Below, piece after piece: positions 10,487 through 21,855 of a stretch of DNA of 64,000 bases. The notes under the pieces were generated by a model. That model was not told where the DNA came from and did no database searches. It saw nothing but the letters and a program-made list of their open reading frames with translations. The translations under genes were made by a program, and so were the position numbers. Origin of the DNA: Branchipolynoe longqiensis (lineage: Eukaryota; Annelida; Polychaeta; Phyllodocida; Polynoidae); contig CM059197.1 of NCBI GenBank assembly GCA_030323885.1, forward strand, positions 32,505,884-32,569,883, in the 5' to 3' direction. Numbering within the stretch: the stretch's first letter is position 1; each line of letters opens with the position of its first letter.

Positions 10487-10729
10487 AGGCCCAGTCACAT
10501 ACACGTTAGTGGACGTAGTTGAACGTAGTGGAGGTTAACATAGTTGAACGTAGTTGAACGTACTGGCATCCATACTTCTCCGGTAAGTTTAACTATGGTC
10601 AACTACGTTCAACTATGTTCAACTACTTTAGCCTCCACTATGTTCAACTACGTTAGCCTCCACTATGTTCAACTACGTTAGCCTCCACTATGTTCAACTA
10701 CGTCCACTAACGTGTATGTGACCGGGCCT
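10487..10729. mobile_element. Harbinger-like MITE, family H3 (243 bp)
   Basis: Ends AGGCCCAGTCACATACACG / CGTGTATGTGACCGGGCCT, flanked by TGA (mutated) and TAA. The arms are built from reiterated GTAGTTGAACGTAGTGGAGG words, and their complement in the other arm, so the element can fold on itself. Confidence 0.85.
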
Positions 10730-10777
10730 TAACTCTCTACATTTTCATTCACCAGACGCGGTGTTCGAATCGGTAAG

Positions 10778-11404
10778 ACCAGAGAGCATGTATATAGATG
10801 AGAGGGACAACCCTCATACTGGCCCATGTAACAGCTGTCGACTGTGGCGCTCCAAGTGGTGGTTGTTGAACACTTTATGCCATAGCTGGCAAACTCAAGG
10901 CATTGTCAATGGTCTTGTGCAATCTTGCTACAGAAAAAGTGACATATCTCTAAAACCACACCACTTAGAAGCAAATCGCATGGCACACATATAGAAAACA
11001 TGTTTACCGAAAGGATTATATTAAATTTATAAGGTTACAGTTCTGGATTTCTATTAATTTTGAATAAAATAAACGTTTTGCACTGCACGTACAGCAAACT
11101 CAACGCATTTTCAATGGTCGTGTGCAATCTTCCTACAGAAAAAGTGAAATATCTCTAAAACTACACAAAATAGAAACAAGCCGCTTGGTACACATATAGA
11201 AAACATGTTGACCAACAGGATTATATTGAATTTATAAGGATAAGGTTCTGGATTTCTATTAATCTTTTAAGAAAATTAATGTTTTGCACTGCGCGTACCG
11301 GGAAACAAGGCTTGTTCAACAATAACTGCCAGGAGCGCCACTGTAGCCTGTGTTACCTATTTTCGCGGGAGTTGTCCCTCTCATCTATATACACACTCTC
11401 TGGT
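10778..11404. mobile_element. Foldback MITE with internal direct repeat (627 bp)
   Basis: Terminal inverted repeats begin ACCAGAGAG and continue TGTATATAGATGAGAGGGAC on both strands; AAG flanks both sides. Inside, a block of about 195 bp (GGCAAACTCAAGGCATTGTC...GGATTTCTATTAAT) occurs twice in direct order, at about 10880-11065 and 11090-11265. The family is not recognised. Confidence 0.75.
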
Positions 11405-11479
11405 AAGACTAAGACTCTGAGCAATGGCTTCCTGTGTGGAAGCTCAGAGTTTTCCAATCCTCGCTGAGTGAAACCAAAG

Positions 11480-11905
11480 TGTTACAACATGGACACTCGT
11501 CACTACGTAGTTTGGTGCTTGGAATTAATAGAATAGGGCAAGGACTGGTTAGCTCAGTATCAGGATAATGTGATGGAGCATGATATTATGTCATGGTGTG
11601 CTCAGTGTCAGGATAATGTGACTGAGTGGGATACCAGGTCATGGTGCCGACGGCCTGGTTTCCCAATGGGACAGCACTATAAAGTCGCCATGAGTGCGCA
11701 CTGTCACAAGTCGGTACCCATCCTGATATGATATTAGATGTTGCTAGGACATAAAACAACAACAAACAAATAGACATGGTGCCTGTGGCTTGGTATCCCA
11801 GTGTGGCAGCACTATGAAGTCACCATGAGTGTGCACTGTCAGCGCCTATCCTGATACGACCTTATATGTTACTAGGATGTAACACCCCAACAAACAAATA
11901 TAGTT
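11480..11905 (+). mobile_element. SINE-A inserted into SINE-A
   Basis: An outer copy starts near 11490, stops at TCATGGTG (about 11598) and resumes at about 11774 with ATGGTGCCTGTGGCTTGGTA. Between them lies a second partial copy ending AAAACAACAACAAACAAATA. The repeated ATGGTG looks like the duplicated target. Confidence 0.75.
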
Positions 11906-12150
11906 CATCCATTCTTGTATCCTATTCACACCTCTTTAAGCACGGTGTTTCGCTCTTCACGGTTATATCCCTTCATGTACGGTAGGAATGTATAGGGTTG
12001 GAATGGTGCAGCCTACACTGTCCAAGGACCTCATTACATAGACCGTGTACAATACAGTAGTTCCTGTTTTCAACGATCCCCCTGATCGGCGGACTCCGCC
12101 ATATGCGAACAATATTTCAATGTACAACTGGTTTTGTCTAATCTGACACC

Positions 12151-13240
12151 CTTACCCCAACCTATCGCCACTACCACTACCACTACCACCCCAATATCCA
12201 CCTCAGTTTCCTCCTCCATCTCCTCCACTACCCCTACTACCTCCACCACTACTACCACTGTACCACCTCCACTACCACCACCTCCACCACCACTACCACC
12301 CCAATATCCACCTCAATCTCCTCATCCATCTCCTCCACTACCAATAGCACCTCAACCACTACTACCAGTACCACCTCCACTACCACTACCACCACCACTA
12401 CCGCTACCACCCCAATATCTACCTCAGTCTCCATCCCCATCTCCTCCACTACCACTACCACCTCCACCACTACTACCAGTACCACCTCCACTACCACTAC
12501 CACCTCCACTACCACTACCACCCCAATCACCACCTCAGTCTCCTCCTCCATCTCCTCCACTACCACTACCACCTCCACCACTACTACCACTGTACCACCT
12601 CCACTACCACTACCACCTCCACCCTCCCCCAATATCCACCTCAGTCTCCTCCGCTATCTCCTCCACTACCACTACCACCTCCACCACTACTACCACTAGT
12701 ACCAGTACCACCTCCACTACCACCACCACCACCATCACCACCCCAATATCCACCTGAGTCTCCTCCGCTATCTCCTCCACTACCACCTCCACCACTACTA
12801 CCCGTACCACCTCCACTACCACTACCACCACCACTACCACTACCACCCCAATCACCACCTCAGTCTCCACCCCACCTCCTCCACTACCACTACCACCTCC
12901 ACCACTACTAACACCACCATTACCACTACCACCACTGTCTACCTTTGTGCTGGGGGGGGGGCGGGTGGTGGTGATCGTTAAACAAACAAATACCACTACC
13001 ACCTCAGTCTCCACCTCCACCTCCATCTCCGCCACATACCACTACCACATCCACTATTACCAACACCACAACTACCACCACAACCACCATCACAAATAAC
13101 CCCACCTCCCACTGCTACCACCACCGCTGCCACTACCACCACCACCACCAAATGCACCCCTTCACCATCACCATCACGACCACTACCATCACCATCACCA
13201 CTACTACCATCACTATCACCACTACTACTAAGACCATCAA
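12151..13240. repeat. CCA/ACC triplet array
   Basis: More than 1 kb of imperfect CCACTACCACTACCACCTCC repeats, with CCCCAATATCCACCTCAGTC recurring at a higher-order spacing of roughly 100-120 bp. All frames on both strands stay open (Thr/Pro/Tyr or Val/Gly/Glu rich), which is a compositional effect. A G run at 12952-12961 interrupts it. Confidence 0.9.
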
Positions 13241-13486
13241 TGGACACATGACATCTGTGATGTGAGATCCAACATTGGTCTGAACGCAGAATTGTCACTC
13301 GAAGAAAGGTACTACTGTGTATGTAAAACAAACAAACAAAAAAGATATAACTATCCCGAGATGCATTAAAATAGGTTCAAATTCGCACACACCATGTGAC
13401 CAGCATAAACTCGAATACAGCGACCAGTATATTTTCATGCATACATCTGGATAGTAGCACAGAGAAGTAGGGTTTACAAGCAGGTC

Positions 13487-13680
13487 TGCATAACCCCCGG
13501 CCCGCCTCGGCTCCGCCCCGCCTCGGCCCTCACCCCGCCCGGCCGCGGCTCCGCCCCCACCCCGTCCCGGCCGCGGCTCCGCCCCACTCCGCCTCGGCCC
13601 CCACCCCACCACGTCCCAGCCGCGGCTCCGCCCCGCCTCGCCCCCCGACCTGCTCGACCCACACCCCGGCCGCGGCTCAG
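13487..13680. repeat. GC-rich CpG-dense minisatellite
   Basis: About 190 bp of GGCCGCGGCTCCGCCCC-type units repeated about five times. It contains GC boxes (CCGCCCC), but no TATA, initiator or downstream exon was found, so a promoter role is only possible. Confidence 0.75.
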
Positions 13681-13714
13681 TTCCGCGCATGCACATATAT
13701 TTGCATGACATATT

Positions 13715-13855
13715 TTGGGAATATAACAATGCAGGTACTACTCACTACTGCACACGAATTAAGATCTAGTGTTGTTCATATAGCTTCACTAGCAGCAAAT
13801 GAATGCTCATGACCTACATGTTGGTGTTTGTACCGTCACCTCACCCCCCCCCCCC
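13715..13855. repeat. Dispersed repeat R2, copy 1
   Basis: CAGGTACTACTCACTACTGC ... AATGAATGCTCATGACC resembles 14735-14850 (CAGGTACTACTACTGCAT ... AATGAATGCTGGTGACAATT). An old duplication or diverged mobile element. Confidence 0.5.
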
Positions 13856-14144
13856 CCCATATCCGTGACTATAAAACTGTAGGTTTACTCTTTAATCTTG
13901 CGGCTTACACTGGTGAACTGGTGACTGGTGACTGGTGACTGGTCTGTTAAAGCGCCGCTGCTGGTGCCGCGCCCTGCCGGACCCAGGTGCACACCGGGCC
14001 CATCAAAGGAAGCCTGCTAACACCAAGGTAAAGGAGGAGGCTCACAGCACCAGGGGGCGCCAGGTGGATGGACCCCTCGGTGGGTGGGGGTGGGTGGGTG
14101 GGTGGGAAGTCTACATATGTATATAAAGGTGATCCAGATCAGTT

Positions 14145-14480
14145 TCTTTCTATAATAATACCAACGACGAAAATAATAGTTATAATAACATTAACATAAC
14201 CATTATCATTATTACCATGATTATAATTATTATCATTATTAAAATCATTATAACTATTATAATTATTATCATCATTATTATCATTATCATCATTACCATT
14301 ACCGTCGTTATTGTCATTATCATCACTATCATTGATATCATTGATATCATTGATATCATTGATATCATTAATATCATTAACATCATTAATAACATTAATA
14401 CCATTAATACAATTAATAAAATTAATATTATTATTAATGCCACCATTGTCATCATTGTTATCAATATCGGCATCGTCAAA
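14145..14480. repeat. ATT/ATC triplet array
   Basis: Imperfect ATTATC/ATTATT, with GATATCATT units repeated near 14335-14370. Both strands stay open as Ile/Met/Asn-rich frames, a compositional artefact. Confidence 0.9.
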
Positions 14481-14734
14481 GTTTATCCCACAATACCTAT
14501 CTACTTTATCCTGCCATGCTAGTTATTGTAATTAGTCATATCTTGATATTGAGTACAGTCACACCTGTCTTCAGCGACCCATATGACAGCGGACACTTAT
14601 TCAATGTACAAACTGTCTTTGTCTTTGTTTCATCTGATTACCCCCCCCCCCCCCTCCTCCTCACCAACCTGTTCCCCCGCCCGCCGACAGAACATCTGGC
14701 ATAGGAACATTGGTGTGGATGTAGTGTTGTTAGT

Positions 14735-14850
14735 TGAAATACAGGTACTACTACTGCATAATGGGCAGTTTTGTTCATACTAACACTAGTACCAGCCAAT
14801 GAATGCTGGTGACAATTGTCGGTACAATGTCAATACTCCCTCAGTTGACG
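14735..14850. repeat. Dispersed repeat R2, copy 2
   Basis: Diverged partner of 13715-13855. Upstream, 14560-14650 also resembles 12075-12150 (TTCAATGTACAA..TG..TTTGTCT..ATCTGA), so a longer segment may have been duplicated. Confidence 0.5.
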
Positions 14851-14925
14851 TCTTCTATGATTCAGTATTCACCCAATGCTTAGGTAAATCCTCCCCTTTA
14901 CACACATTCACTCTTCAATCTGTAA

Positions 14926-15112
14926 AAAAAAAAAAAAGACAAATAGAAAGAAGAAAATCCACAACAGAACACACAAAGACACGCGTAATATGTAAATTGA
15001 AAAGACCCATCGTCAAATATAATATCCTCATTCTGAGGAAGCAAGCAATTTTGAAATATATTCGTAAATGTATTCATACAATACCACTTCATAGCGTTGC
15101 GATAATTCTCAC
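14926..15112. repeat. Dispersed repeat R3, copy 1
   Basis: AAAGACCCATCGTCAAATAT ... TTCATACAATACCACTTCAT is shared with 17925-18092. Unknown family; probably an AT-rich transposon remnant. Confidence 0.65.
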
Positions 15113-15369
15113 ATGTCTACTCATTATTTACTCTTCAATCTTCAATCTTCACTCCAGCTCAGTCAGCAACATATCTAACTATGGGAGGGAGGAGATGGGG
15201 GGGGGGGGCAATGCTTTGTTTTGCATTGCTAAGTATTGGCATAGAAGGTAGGCCTACTCATTGGTCTACCACTGCTATGGGATCAATAGGGTGTGATCGA
15301 GGGGTGATCGCTGCATGTCTTCCCACCTGCACATATCTGAAGTGATGGATTGTGGGCAGCTGGTGCTAG

Positions 15370-15556
15370 TTGTCTGTTTTGGGTTTTCGTCCAAGCAACA
15401 TCTAGGGTCATATCAAGATGGGTGCTGACTTGTGACAGTGCGCACTCATGGCGACGTTACAAGTGCTGTCCCATTGGGAGACAGGGCCCCCCCCCCCCCC
15501 CAACACCATGGCCTGATATCTCACTCAGTCACATTATCCTGATATTTAGCTAACTA
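15370..15556 (-). mobile_element. SINE-A, partial
   Basis: Body and 3' end on the minus strand (CAAGCAACATCTAGGGTCAT ... GTCACATTATCCTGATAT). It contains a 16-base C run at 15486-15501. Confidence 0.8.
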
Positions 15557-15646
15557 GATCTAGTAGTAGATGTGGTCAAAGCAAACATTTAGAATGATAA
15601 TATTAAAATGGGAGCTGCCGCAAAGTGGCTTTCTTATGGCACTGTC

Positions 15647-16194
15647 ACACTACGACGCTTCTCCCGGCGACCCGTCAGCGTTGAAAATACAATTTTAAGC
15701 GTCGAGAAACGTTAAAGATTTAGGGGAAATATGGGGAAATTGGACGTTGGCGCAGCGTGTTAGTAGCGCGCCGCCAACGTGTGTCGACGTGTTGGGGGAA
15801 AACAAAAAAAAGTTTTGGCGTGACGTCTTCATATAACCTTAAATGTTGCTAGGGCGTAAAACAAAAACGCCCCAGTTTGCCTCAACAGTTGCCTAGCGTT
15901 CCCATAACGTTATTCCGGCGCGTCCAACGCAGCGCGACGCGCGCCTAATGTCCTTACCCATATATTTGCGCGCGCTGCCGGTCGTTGGCTTTTTTTTGAC
16001 ACGCTTAAAACCTTGGCCGACCAACAGCACACGCCGGCGTTTTGCGCTGACCATCAGCGTCAAGGATAGTGTACCGACGTTTACCGATGCGCGCATAACG
16101 CGCCCCCAGCGTTTCTCGATATTTCACCCATTTTCGCCCAAAAACACCACGTCGCCTGGTCGCCGGCGAGAAGCGTCGTAGTGTGACAGGGGCA
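15647..16194 (+). mobile_element. Harbinger-like MITE, family H2 (548 bp) carrying a SINE-A tail
   Basis: Ends TGGCACTGTCACACTACGAC / GTCGTAGTGTGACAGGGGCA, flanked by TTA at 15644-15646 and 16195-16197. At 15831-15868 it contains a SINE-A 3' tail (CCTTAAATGTTGCTAGGGCG). The reverse-oriented relative at 45490-46058 has the same tail at the corresponding place. The arms are rich in CpG words such as GGCGCAGCG. A weak version of the shared TTTTGA..TAAAA palindrome is at about 15993-16012. Confidence 0.88.
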
Positions 16195-16197
16195 TTA

Positions 16198-16532
16198 CAC
16201 ACGCTGACATTTACAGAAATGATCTGTATCGATATCTATAGTAATATTAGTATTGTAAAGTTATTGATGTGGATATAGATAACAATATTAATTATATTGT
16301 AAATGATCAGTTTGATCACGATGCTATATTAATATTGTCAATGGTCGGTTTGATCACGACCTGCCGCATGGGAAGCAGACGCTTTACCCACTCGACGTTC
16401 CCACTTCGCGTAACTAGTGAGGTTCTGTTTGAAGTGAATATTCACTCCCGAAGTATGCTATTCCCGCGCCCCTGCAACACCGGGACCAGCGTATCGATAC
16501 CGAAGTGTGACGTCGCGGGTCACACCCCGAAG
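16198..16532. other. Unassigned, possible degraded tRNA-like head
   Basis: No gene seen. GCAGACGCTTTACCCACTCG at about 16375-16395 resembles an antisense tRNA-like SINE head but is too short to assign. Confidence 0.3.
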
Positions 16533-16878
16533 AGGTTCGTTGGGTGGTTGCTGGGAGTTTTACGTCCTAACGTCATATCAGGACGGGTACTGACTTGCGA
16601 CAGTGCACATCCATGGTGCATTTATAGTGCTGCTCCATTGGGAGACCATTTTGCCAGCACCATGACCTGATATCCCACTTAGTCACATTATACTGACACT
16701 GGGCCAACCAATCCTTGCCCTATCCTAATATAATGCCGAGCACCTGGCTAGGAACCGACAAGTATACCATTTTTAAGTCATTGCTCTGACTCGACCAGGG
16801 TTCGAACCCATCGATTCCGAAGATCTACCAAAACGGCAGACAGACGCTCAACTCATTTGGCCACCCCGTCTGGTCGCT
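16533..16878 (-). mobile_element. SINE-A, full length
   Basis: From GGTTGCTGGGAGTTTTACGT through the body to the head complement TTTGGCCACCCCGTCTGGTC. The B-box complement GGTTCGAACCC is present at about 16799. Confidence 0.88.
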
Positions 16879-16997
16879 CTGGGAGGTAATCTAATCAGCT
16901 GTTCATCGACCTTCTTCGAAACGAGGTAATTGAAGTGAATGAATAGTTTCTCTTTCCACAACTGGAATTGTTGTGAACTCTTCAGGAGGACATCTTA

Positions 16998-17079
16998 AGC
17001 CTGGTACACACCTCCCGTTTACGATTCACGCGCTAAAACTGACTGGCCGACGCGACCCATCACAACCCGTCCCGTCCCG
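16998..17079. mobile_element. Harbinger-like family H5, left fragment
   Basis: TTA then AGCCTGGTACACACCTCCCG and TACGATTCACGCGCTAAAAC. It matches the reverse complement of the right end of 51200-51449. Its right part is missing; another H5 copy starts immediately after. Confidence 0.75.
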
Positions 17080-17082
17080 TTA

Positions 17083-17293
17083 TGCCCGGTACACACCTCC
17101 CGTATAAAACCTAAAATGCCTGATTCATTTTTCGAATCTTATACTTAAGCCCTAAAACTGAGTTTTAAGTCGCAAATCGGAAGGCTCAGGTGTGTTAGGG
17201 GGTCACACACCTAAAGATTGAAACCGACTAAAACTCAAACTTAGTCGCAAAATGGGCAGCTTTAGGTTTTATATGGGAGGTGTGTACCGGGCA
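17083..17293. mobile_element. Harbinger-like MITE, family H5 (211 bp)
   Basis: Ends TGCCCGGTACACACCTCCCG / GGGAGGTGTGTACCGGGCA with TTA at 17080-17082 and 17294-17296. Interior words AAACTGAGTTTTAAGTCG and their complement give a nearly complete hairpin. Confidence 0.88.
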
Positions 17294-17589
17294 TTAGTTG
17301 CCGTCTAGATACGGCCATTGGCGGGAGTGACGCGGAACATATGAGGAGCCGCGAGTAGAAGTATTCGCCGTCACGCGTTAAATATTTTATTTCAAAATGT
17401 GAGTGATGGCGTGACAGTAGAATGGTCCCAGCGGCCTAACTGGAAGACGTATGGGCGCAGGATCAGACCGGACAGGACGCCCTGCCCCGGCCGTCTGCCC
17501 GCCCCCGGCCGTCTGCCCGCCAAAGCCCGGCGCGGGCTGGTTGTGGCTGATTAGACCCGGCATGGTAGGATTGCAATGTAAAATATATA
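17294..17589. other. Unassigned, GC-rich patch at 17420-17560
   Basis: Includes a short direct repeat CCCCGGCCGTCTGCCCGCC at about 17484-17521. No gene seen. Confidence 0.4.
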
Positions 17590-17767
17590 CAGTAAAACCT
17601 CTCTTAATCGACCGACCTTGGGACCGACTTTAAGTGGTCGATTTAGGGAGGTGGTGGGTTTAGGGAGTTCGAATATGGTTACAATGGTATTGTTGGGACC
17701 GAATTAAAGCGATCGATATAGGGGAGTGGTCGATCTGTGGAGGTGGTCGGTTAGGGAGGTTTTACTG
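17590..17767. mobile_element. pogo-like MITE (178 bp)
   Basis: CAGTAAAACCTCTC at left, GGTTTTACTG at right, TA on both sides. A further piece of the same family (CGATCGCTTTATTTGGGTCC) lies at about 17787-17820. Confidence 0.92.
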
Positions 17768-17924
17768 TATATACATATAGATATATCGATCGCTTTATTT
17801 GGGTCCCAACAATACCATTGTATTCTATTCTAAAGTATTACTGTATATATATATTTTTTAAATCACCAAAACAAAAATCCCCAAAAACATCTACAAAAAA
17901 ACAACAACTAAACGCCAAATAATA

Positions 17925-18092
17925 TGAGGCTTCAAAAGACCCATCGTCAAATGTAATATGAATAATATCCTCAATTTTAGGGAGCTAGCAATTTTGTAAT
18001 ATATTCATGAAAATGTTCATTAATATATTCATACAATACCACTTCATGGTGTCGCGAAATTGTTCGCAGGTCTGTTAAAAAAAAGTGCATAT
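17925..18092. repeat. Dispersed repeat R3, copy 2
   Basis: Matches 14926-15112 with a small internal insertion (AATATGAATAATATCC and a duplicated ATTCAT segment). Confidence 0.65.
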
Positions 18093-18524
18093 ATTTATTT
18101 TGATTTTGTTGAAAGTATCGATGAATTGATAGTAGATGCATCTCTCTTCCTCCATGGAATGCGTCTCGTCCATAACTGGCCTTATGGGACACCCTAATAG
18201 CTCTCTCCGGTTGAGTGCATTCATAGATGGTGTGTGTGTGGGGGGGGGGGGGCTGGAAGCTTTACCTTGGACTCCATCAACTGGCTACTAAATAGTGCTC
18301 AAGGCGGGGTGGTTCAGTAGATACACAGTGCAAGGGAGTGTGTGTGTGTGGGGGGGGGGGGGGGGGGGGGGGTGCTAACGCTCCATCAAGGCCACGTGCG
18401 ATTTCACAAGACAATAGGTTTAAACACTCTTGTCTATTCCGCAATCATAAAGACCGTAGCTCATTCCTTAATTATTGTCGTGTGAAGTATGTGTGTGTGT
18501 GTGTGCGTGTGTGTCTAGAGCGCG
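18093..18524. other. Unassigned, with a 23-base poly-G run
   Basis: No gene. A (GT)n block at 18339-18350 runs into an uninterrupted G tract at 18350-18372; a shorter G tract lies at about 18240-18252. Confidence 0.6.
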
Positions 18525-18600
18525 ATTCGAACCCACATTGCTGCCATTCCGAGAGAAACGCTGAAGGCATTACTTCTAACTATGCGCCATCTCGTATGTA
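18525..18600 (-). mobile_element. tRNA-like SINE head, unclassified
   Basis: On the minus strand: GAGATGGCGCATAGTTAGAA (A-box region) and GTGGGTTCGAATCGCGCTC (B box). Spacing fits a tRNA-like Pol III promoter, but no intact cloverleaf is formed. Confidence 0.5.
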
Positions 18601-18982
18601 GCCTGATTGATCAATCAAGCAATCCTTATGTGCCCACACCTACCTGTGTATGTGGAATTCCACCAAGGGACGCTGAGTGTAGTTCAGCAGCGTCTCTGGT
18701 TGCCTACTTATAAGTTAAAGTTAAATCCAGACTCATCAAACTTTATTTGATGTAAATCGGCGAAGAACTGGCCAAGTTATGGCGAATGCTTTAAAAAGCT
18801 AGTTCTATCGGCGTTCCAACGAAACAAATCGGGTCAGACCCGATTATATGCCCGTCTGCAGAACCGTGCCAAGTGGCGGGCTGTCGGTCCGGTCAGAGCC
18901 GCGCGTAACGAGGGGATTGGTTGGTTTGTTGTTGGTATAATGTTAGCCTTGTTTAAAAATATACATTTTACTTACGACTGCT
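18601..18982. other. Unassigned
   Basis: No gene or repeat recognised. Confidence 0.4.
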
Positions 18983-19292
18983 GTTGGTTGGTTGTTGGAG
19001 TTTTATGTCCTGGAAACATCTACGGTCATACCGACTTGTGACTCATGGCAACTTTATAGTGCAGATCTACTGGGAAATCAGGCCACTGGCACCATGCCAC
19101 GATAACCCACTCAGTTGCATTATCCTGACACTGAGATAACCAGTCCTTGCCCTATCCTATTATTCCCAAGCGCCAGGCTAGGAAGTGGAAATCATCAATT
19201 TTGTAAGGCATTGCTTTAACTCGACTGCGCATCGAACTCGCAACCTTCACACGGAAAGCCTGCGTTCTATCGAATCGGCCACCGCGTCGGGC
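18983..19292 (-). mobile_element. SINE-A subfamily with variant head
   Basis: The body matches SINE-A, but the head complement differs (CATCGAACTCGCAACCTTCA ... GAATCGGCCACCGCGTCGGG). Similar heads occur at 20178-20363 and 50220-50554, defining a second SINE-A subfamily. Confidence 0.8.
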
Positions 19293-19593
19293 TACTGGTA
19301 ATCGGGGGATGATGTTGCCATTGATGCATGGGTGAGAGATGGCGACGGGCCACACGAGATGCATCTTTGTTTAATAGCGGATAAGACCTGGATGTAAGGC
19401 CTGTTAGGAGAGCAGGCGTGCTCCTGGGACTACTTCTAGTTGGACTGTCTATTTATTACCACACTCGCCGCACACCAGCGCGCCAAGTGACTAATGGGAG
19501 ACTAATACAAAGAGATCGTGGGGCGCGGCCTGAGCCATACTCGGTTGTTGTTTACAGTGGGCACCTTTAAACCCTAGCTACTACTACTATTGA

Positions 19594-20164
19594 AGGCCCG
19601 GTCACAGACACGTTAGTGAACGTAGTTGAACGTAGTGGAGGCTAACCTAGTTGAACGTAGTTGAATGTACCGGCATCCGCGATAAGAACGTGTGTGGGCC
19701 ATGAGTTCCGATTTAAGCTTTGGACATGTTCAAAAGACAGGTACGTTTGAGGCAGACGTAGCCTCTGTGATGATAATGTACTCTAGCATACTCTAGCATA
19801 CTTCTTACTGTACTCTAGCATACTCTAGCATACCTTAGCGTATTCTAGCATACTTTGAACCACACAAAACCCTGGCCATTCCGCCGTAGTCATATAGCCA
19901 TTAGTGGATGAAGTTGAACGTAGTTGAACATAGTGGAGGGTAACGTAGTTGAACGTAGTTGAATGTACTTGGACGTACCGGCATCCATACCATGATGTAC
20001 CAGGATCTGTACCGTAATGTATTTATCCATACTATTAGGTGGGTGATCAACCAAAACCTGCCGTACCTTAACCTAGTTTAGCGTAGTGATAGCACATTTC
20101 ACCCACATTAATCTATCCTATGTTCGACTATGTTCAACTATGTTCACTAACGTGTATGTGACCA
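19594..20164. mobile_element. Harbinger-like family H3, two partial copies
   Basis: The left end AGGCCCGGTCACAGACACGT follows TGA. GTAGTTGAACGTAG words recur at 19618-19665 and again at 19915-19965. The shared palindrome CTTTGGACATGTTCAAAAG is at 19717-19735. The right end GTGTATGTGACC at 20153-20164 is truncated. A decamer array TACTCTAGCA lies at 19780-19862 inside it. Confidence 0.7.
19780..19862. repeat. Decamer microsatellite (TACTCTAGCA)n
   Basis: TACTCTAGCA occurs about eight times with substitutions (CTTAGCGTAT, TTCTAGCA). Confidence 0.85.
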
Positions 20165-20177
20165 CTTGAGAAAGGAC

Positions 20178-20363
20178 TGGCCGCGGTGACCGAATCGGTA
20201 AAGGGCGGGCCTCGTGTCCGGAAGGTCGGGAGTCGCGGTTCCCGGTCGAGTCAAACCAATGGCTAATGAAATTGATGCTTGTTGTTTCCTAGCCTGGTGC
20301 TCAGCATTAATACTAATACTAATAGGATATGGCAAGGACTGGTTCGTTCAGTGTCAGGATAAT
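20178..20363 (+). mobile_element. SINE-A variant-head subfamily, 5' half
   Basis: Head GGCCGCGGTGACCGAATCGG with GAGTCGCGGTTCCCGGTCGAGT, then the SINE-A body up to GTGTCAGGATAATC. The 3' half is missing. Confidence 0.75.
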
Positions 20364-20597
20364 CGTTCAACTGCCATATTTCAGTGTTTCAATAAGATAT
20401 CATTCTGCTGATACATTTGACTCTTTTCATGATATACGCTTCTCCTAGTATATTTTAGTGTTTTGGTGATCGCTTTATTATATTTTCCTTTTGAAGTCAT
20501 GTATCCTTCCACGTTAAGCAAATTAATACTGTAGTGCATTAATTAATTTTTAGAAAGAATTTCCGAAGATATTGCTTAGTTATTCAGTATTGGTTAA

Positions 20598-20940
20598 AGC
20601 TGCATAGTCCGATGGTTTTAGGTTTCTGTCATTTTTCTTAGATCAATGTATTAGATTGGTCATTATAATGTACCTTACTTCAGTTTGAAGTAACTTTTAT
20701 TATAAATGGCTAAGTGTTGAGATATTTCAAGCACAAACATGTACAAATAGTTTTGACAAGCTTGCCAAAACTCTGCCACCATAGGCTTCTGCAGTCACAC
20801 GTTCTATTAAATTGACTCAGTATTGCCTTCGGTGGCGAAGCAAATGTTTAATAAATGCATCGATGTCTAAGTTAGATGCAAATCTAGATAATTGTTTTGG
20901 TTTTGAAATGTTGATCCTTCATCGGACTATGCATGCAGTA
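20598..20940. mobile_element. Family T MITE (TTAA target)
   Basis: TTAA then AGCTGCATAGTCCGATGG at left; TCATCGGACTATGCATGCAG at right, where the flanking TTAA is lost. About 343 bp. Confidence 0.85.
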
Positions 20941-21046
20941 CCCTGGAGCGAACAAACATAAATGTTTGAAAATGATGTTTAACTGCAAAGAAGAAGGGGA
21001 AGAAAATCGTGAATCCGTTTCCAGTGGATATGGGATTATCTTTAAT

Positions 21047-21855
21047 CCAACGATTTATCATTTAGCATCGTTCCTTCACTCGCAAAGTGTGCTGCTTAGA
21101 TATTTTCAGTAAACACTCACTGAAATGAGCCTCCTAATGAAAAGCCAGCAAGAACAATTAACTGTACGTATGATTCCAGCAACAATAGCAACAACCATCT
21201 TTGAAGGACATTCATTCATCATTGACTTTCCTTTTAAGAAGCTCAAGGTACACATTACGACTTACCTAAATATCCCTGCCCCACGCCTTCCCACGCCTAA
21301 ATCAGCACAGAACATTGCCCAACGATTTATCATTTAGCATTGTTCCTTCACTCGCAAAGTGTGCTGCTTAGATATTTTCAGTAAACACTCACTGAAATGA
21401 GCCTCCTAATGAAAAGCCAGCAAGAACAATTAACTGTACGTATGATTCCAGCAACAATAGCAACAACCATTTTCGAAGGACATTCATTCATGATTGACTT
21501 TCCTTTTAAGAAGCTCAAGGTACACATTGCGACTTACCTAAATAGCCCCGCCCCACGCCTTCCCACGCCTAAATCAGCACAGAACATTGCCCAACGATTT
21601 ACCATTTAGCATCGTTCCTTCACTCGCAAAGTGTGCTGCTTAGATATTTTCAGTAAACACTCACTGAAATGAGCCTCCTAATGAAAAGCCAGCAAGAACA
21701 ATTAACTGTATGTATGATTCCAGCAACAATAGCAACAACCATCTTTGAAGGACATTCATTCATCATTGACTTTCCTTTTAAGAAGCTCAAGGTACACATT
21801 GCGACTTACCTAAATAGCCCCGCCTTCCAACGCCTAAATCAGCACTGAACATTGC
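21047..21855. repeat. Tandem repeat, 272-bp unit, three copies
   Basis: Units begin CCAACGATTTATCATTTAGC at 21047, 21319 and 21591: exact 272-bp spacing and only a handful of substitutions. Each unit has a 70-codon + frame starting ATGAGCCTCCTAATGAAAAG. Because 272 is not a multiple of three and each frame ends inside the unit, it does not form one long protein. The peptide is not recognised. Confidence 0.93.

Noticed and set aside
18338..18601. Frame containing LERDSNPHCCHSERNAEG
   Set aside because: The phrase is the translation of an antisense tRNA-like head; similar phrases (ERDSNPHL) appear in SINE-B copies.
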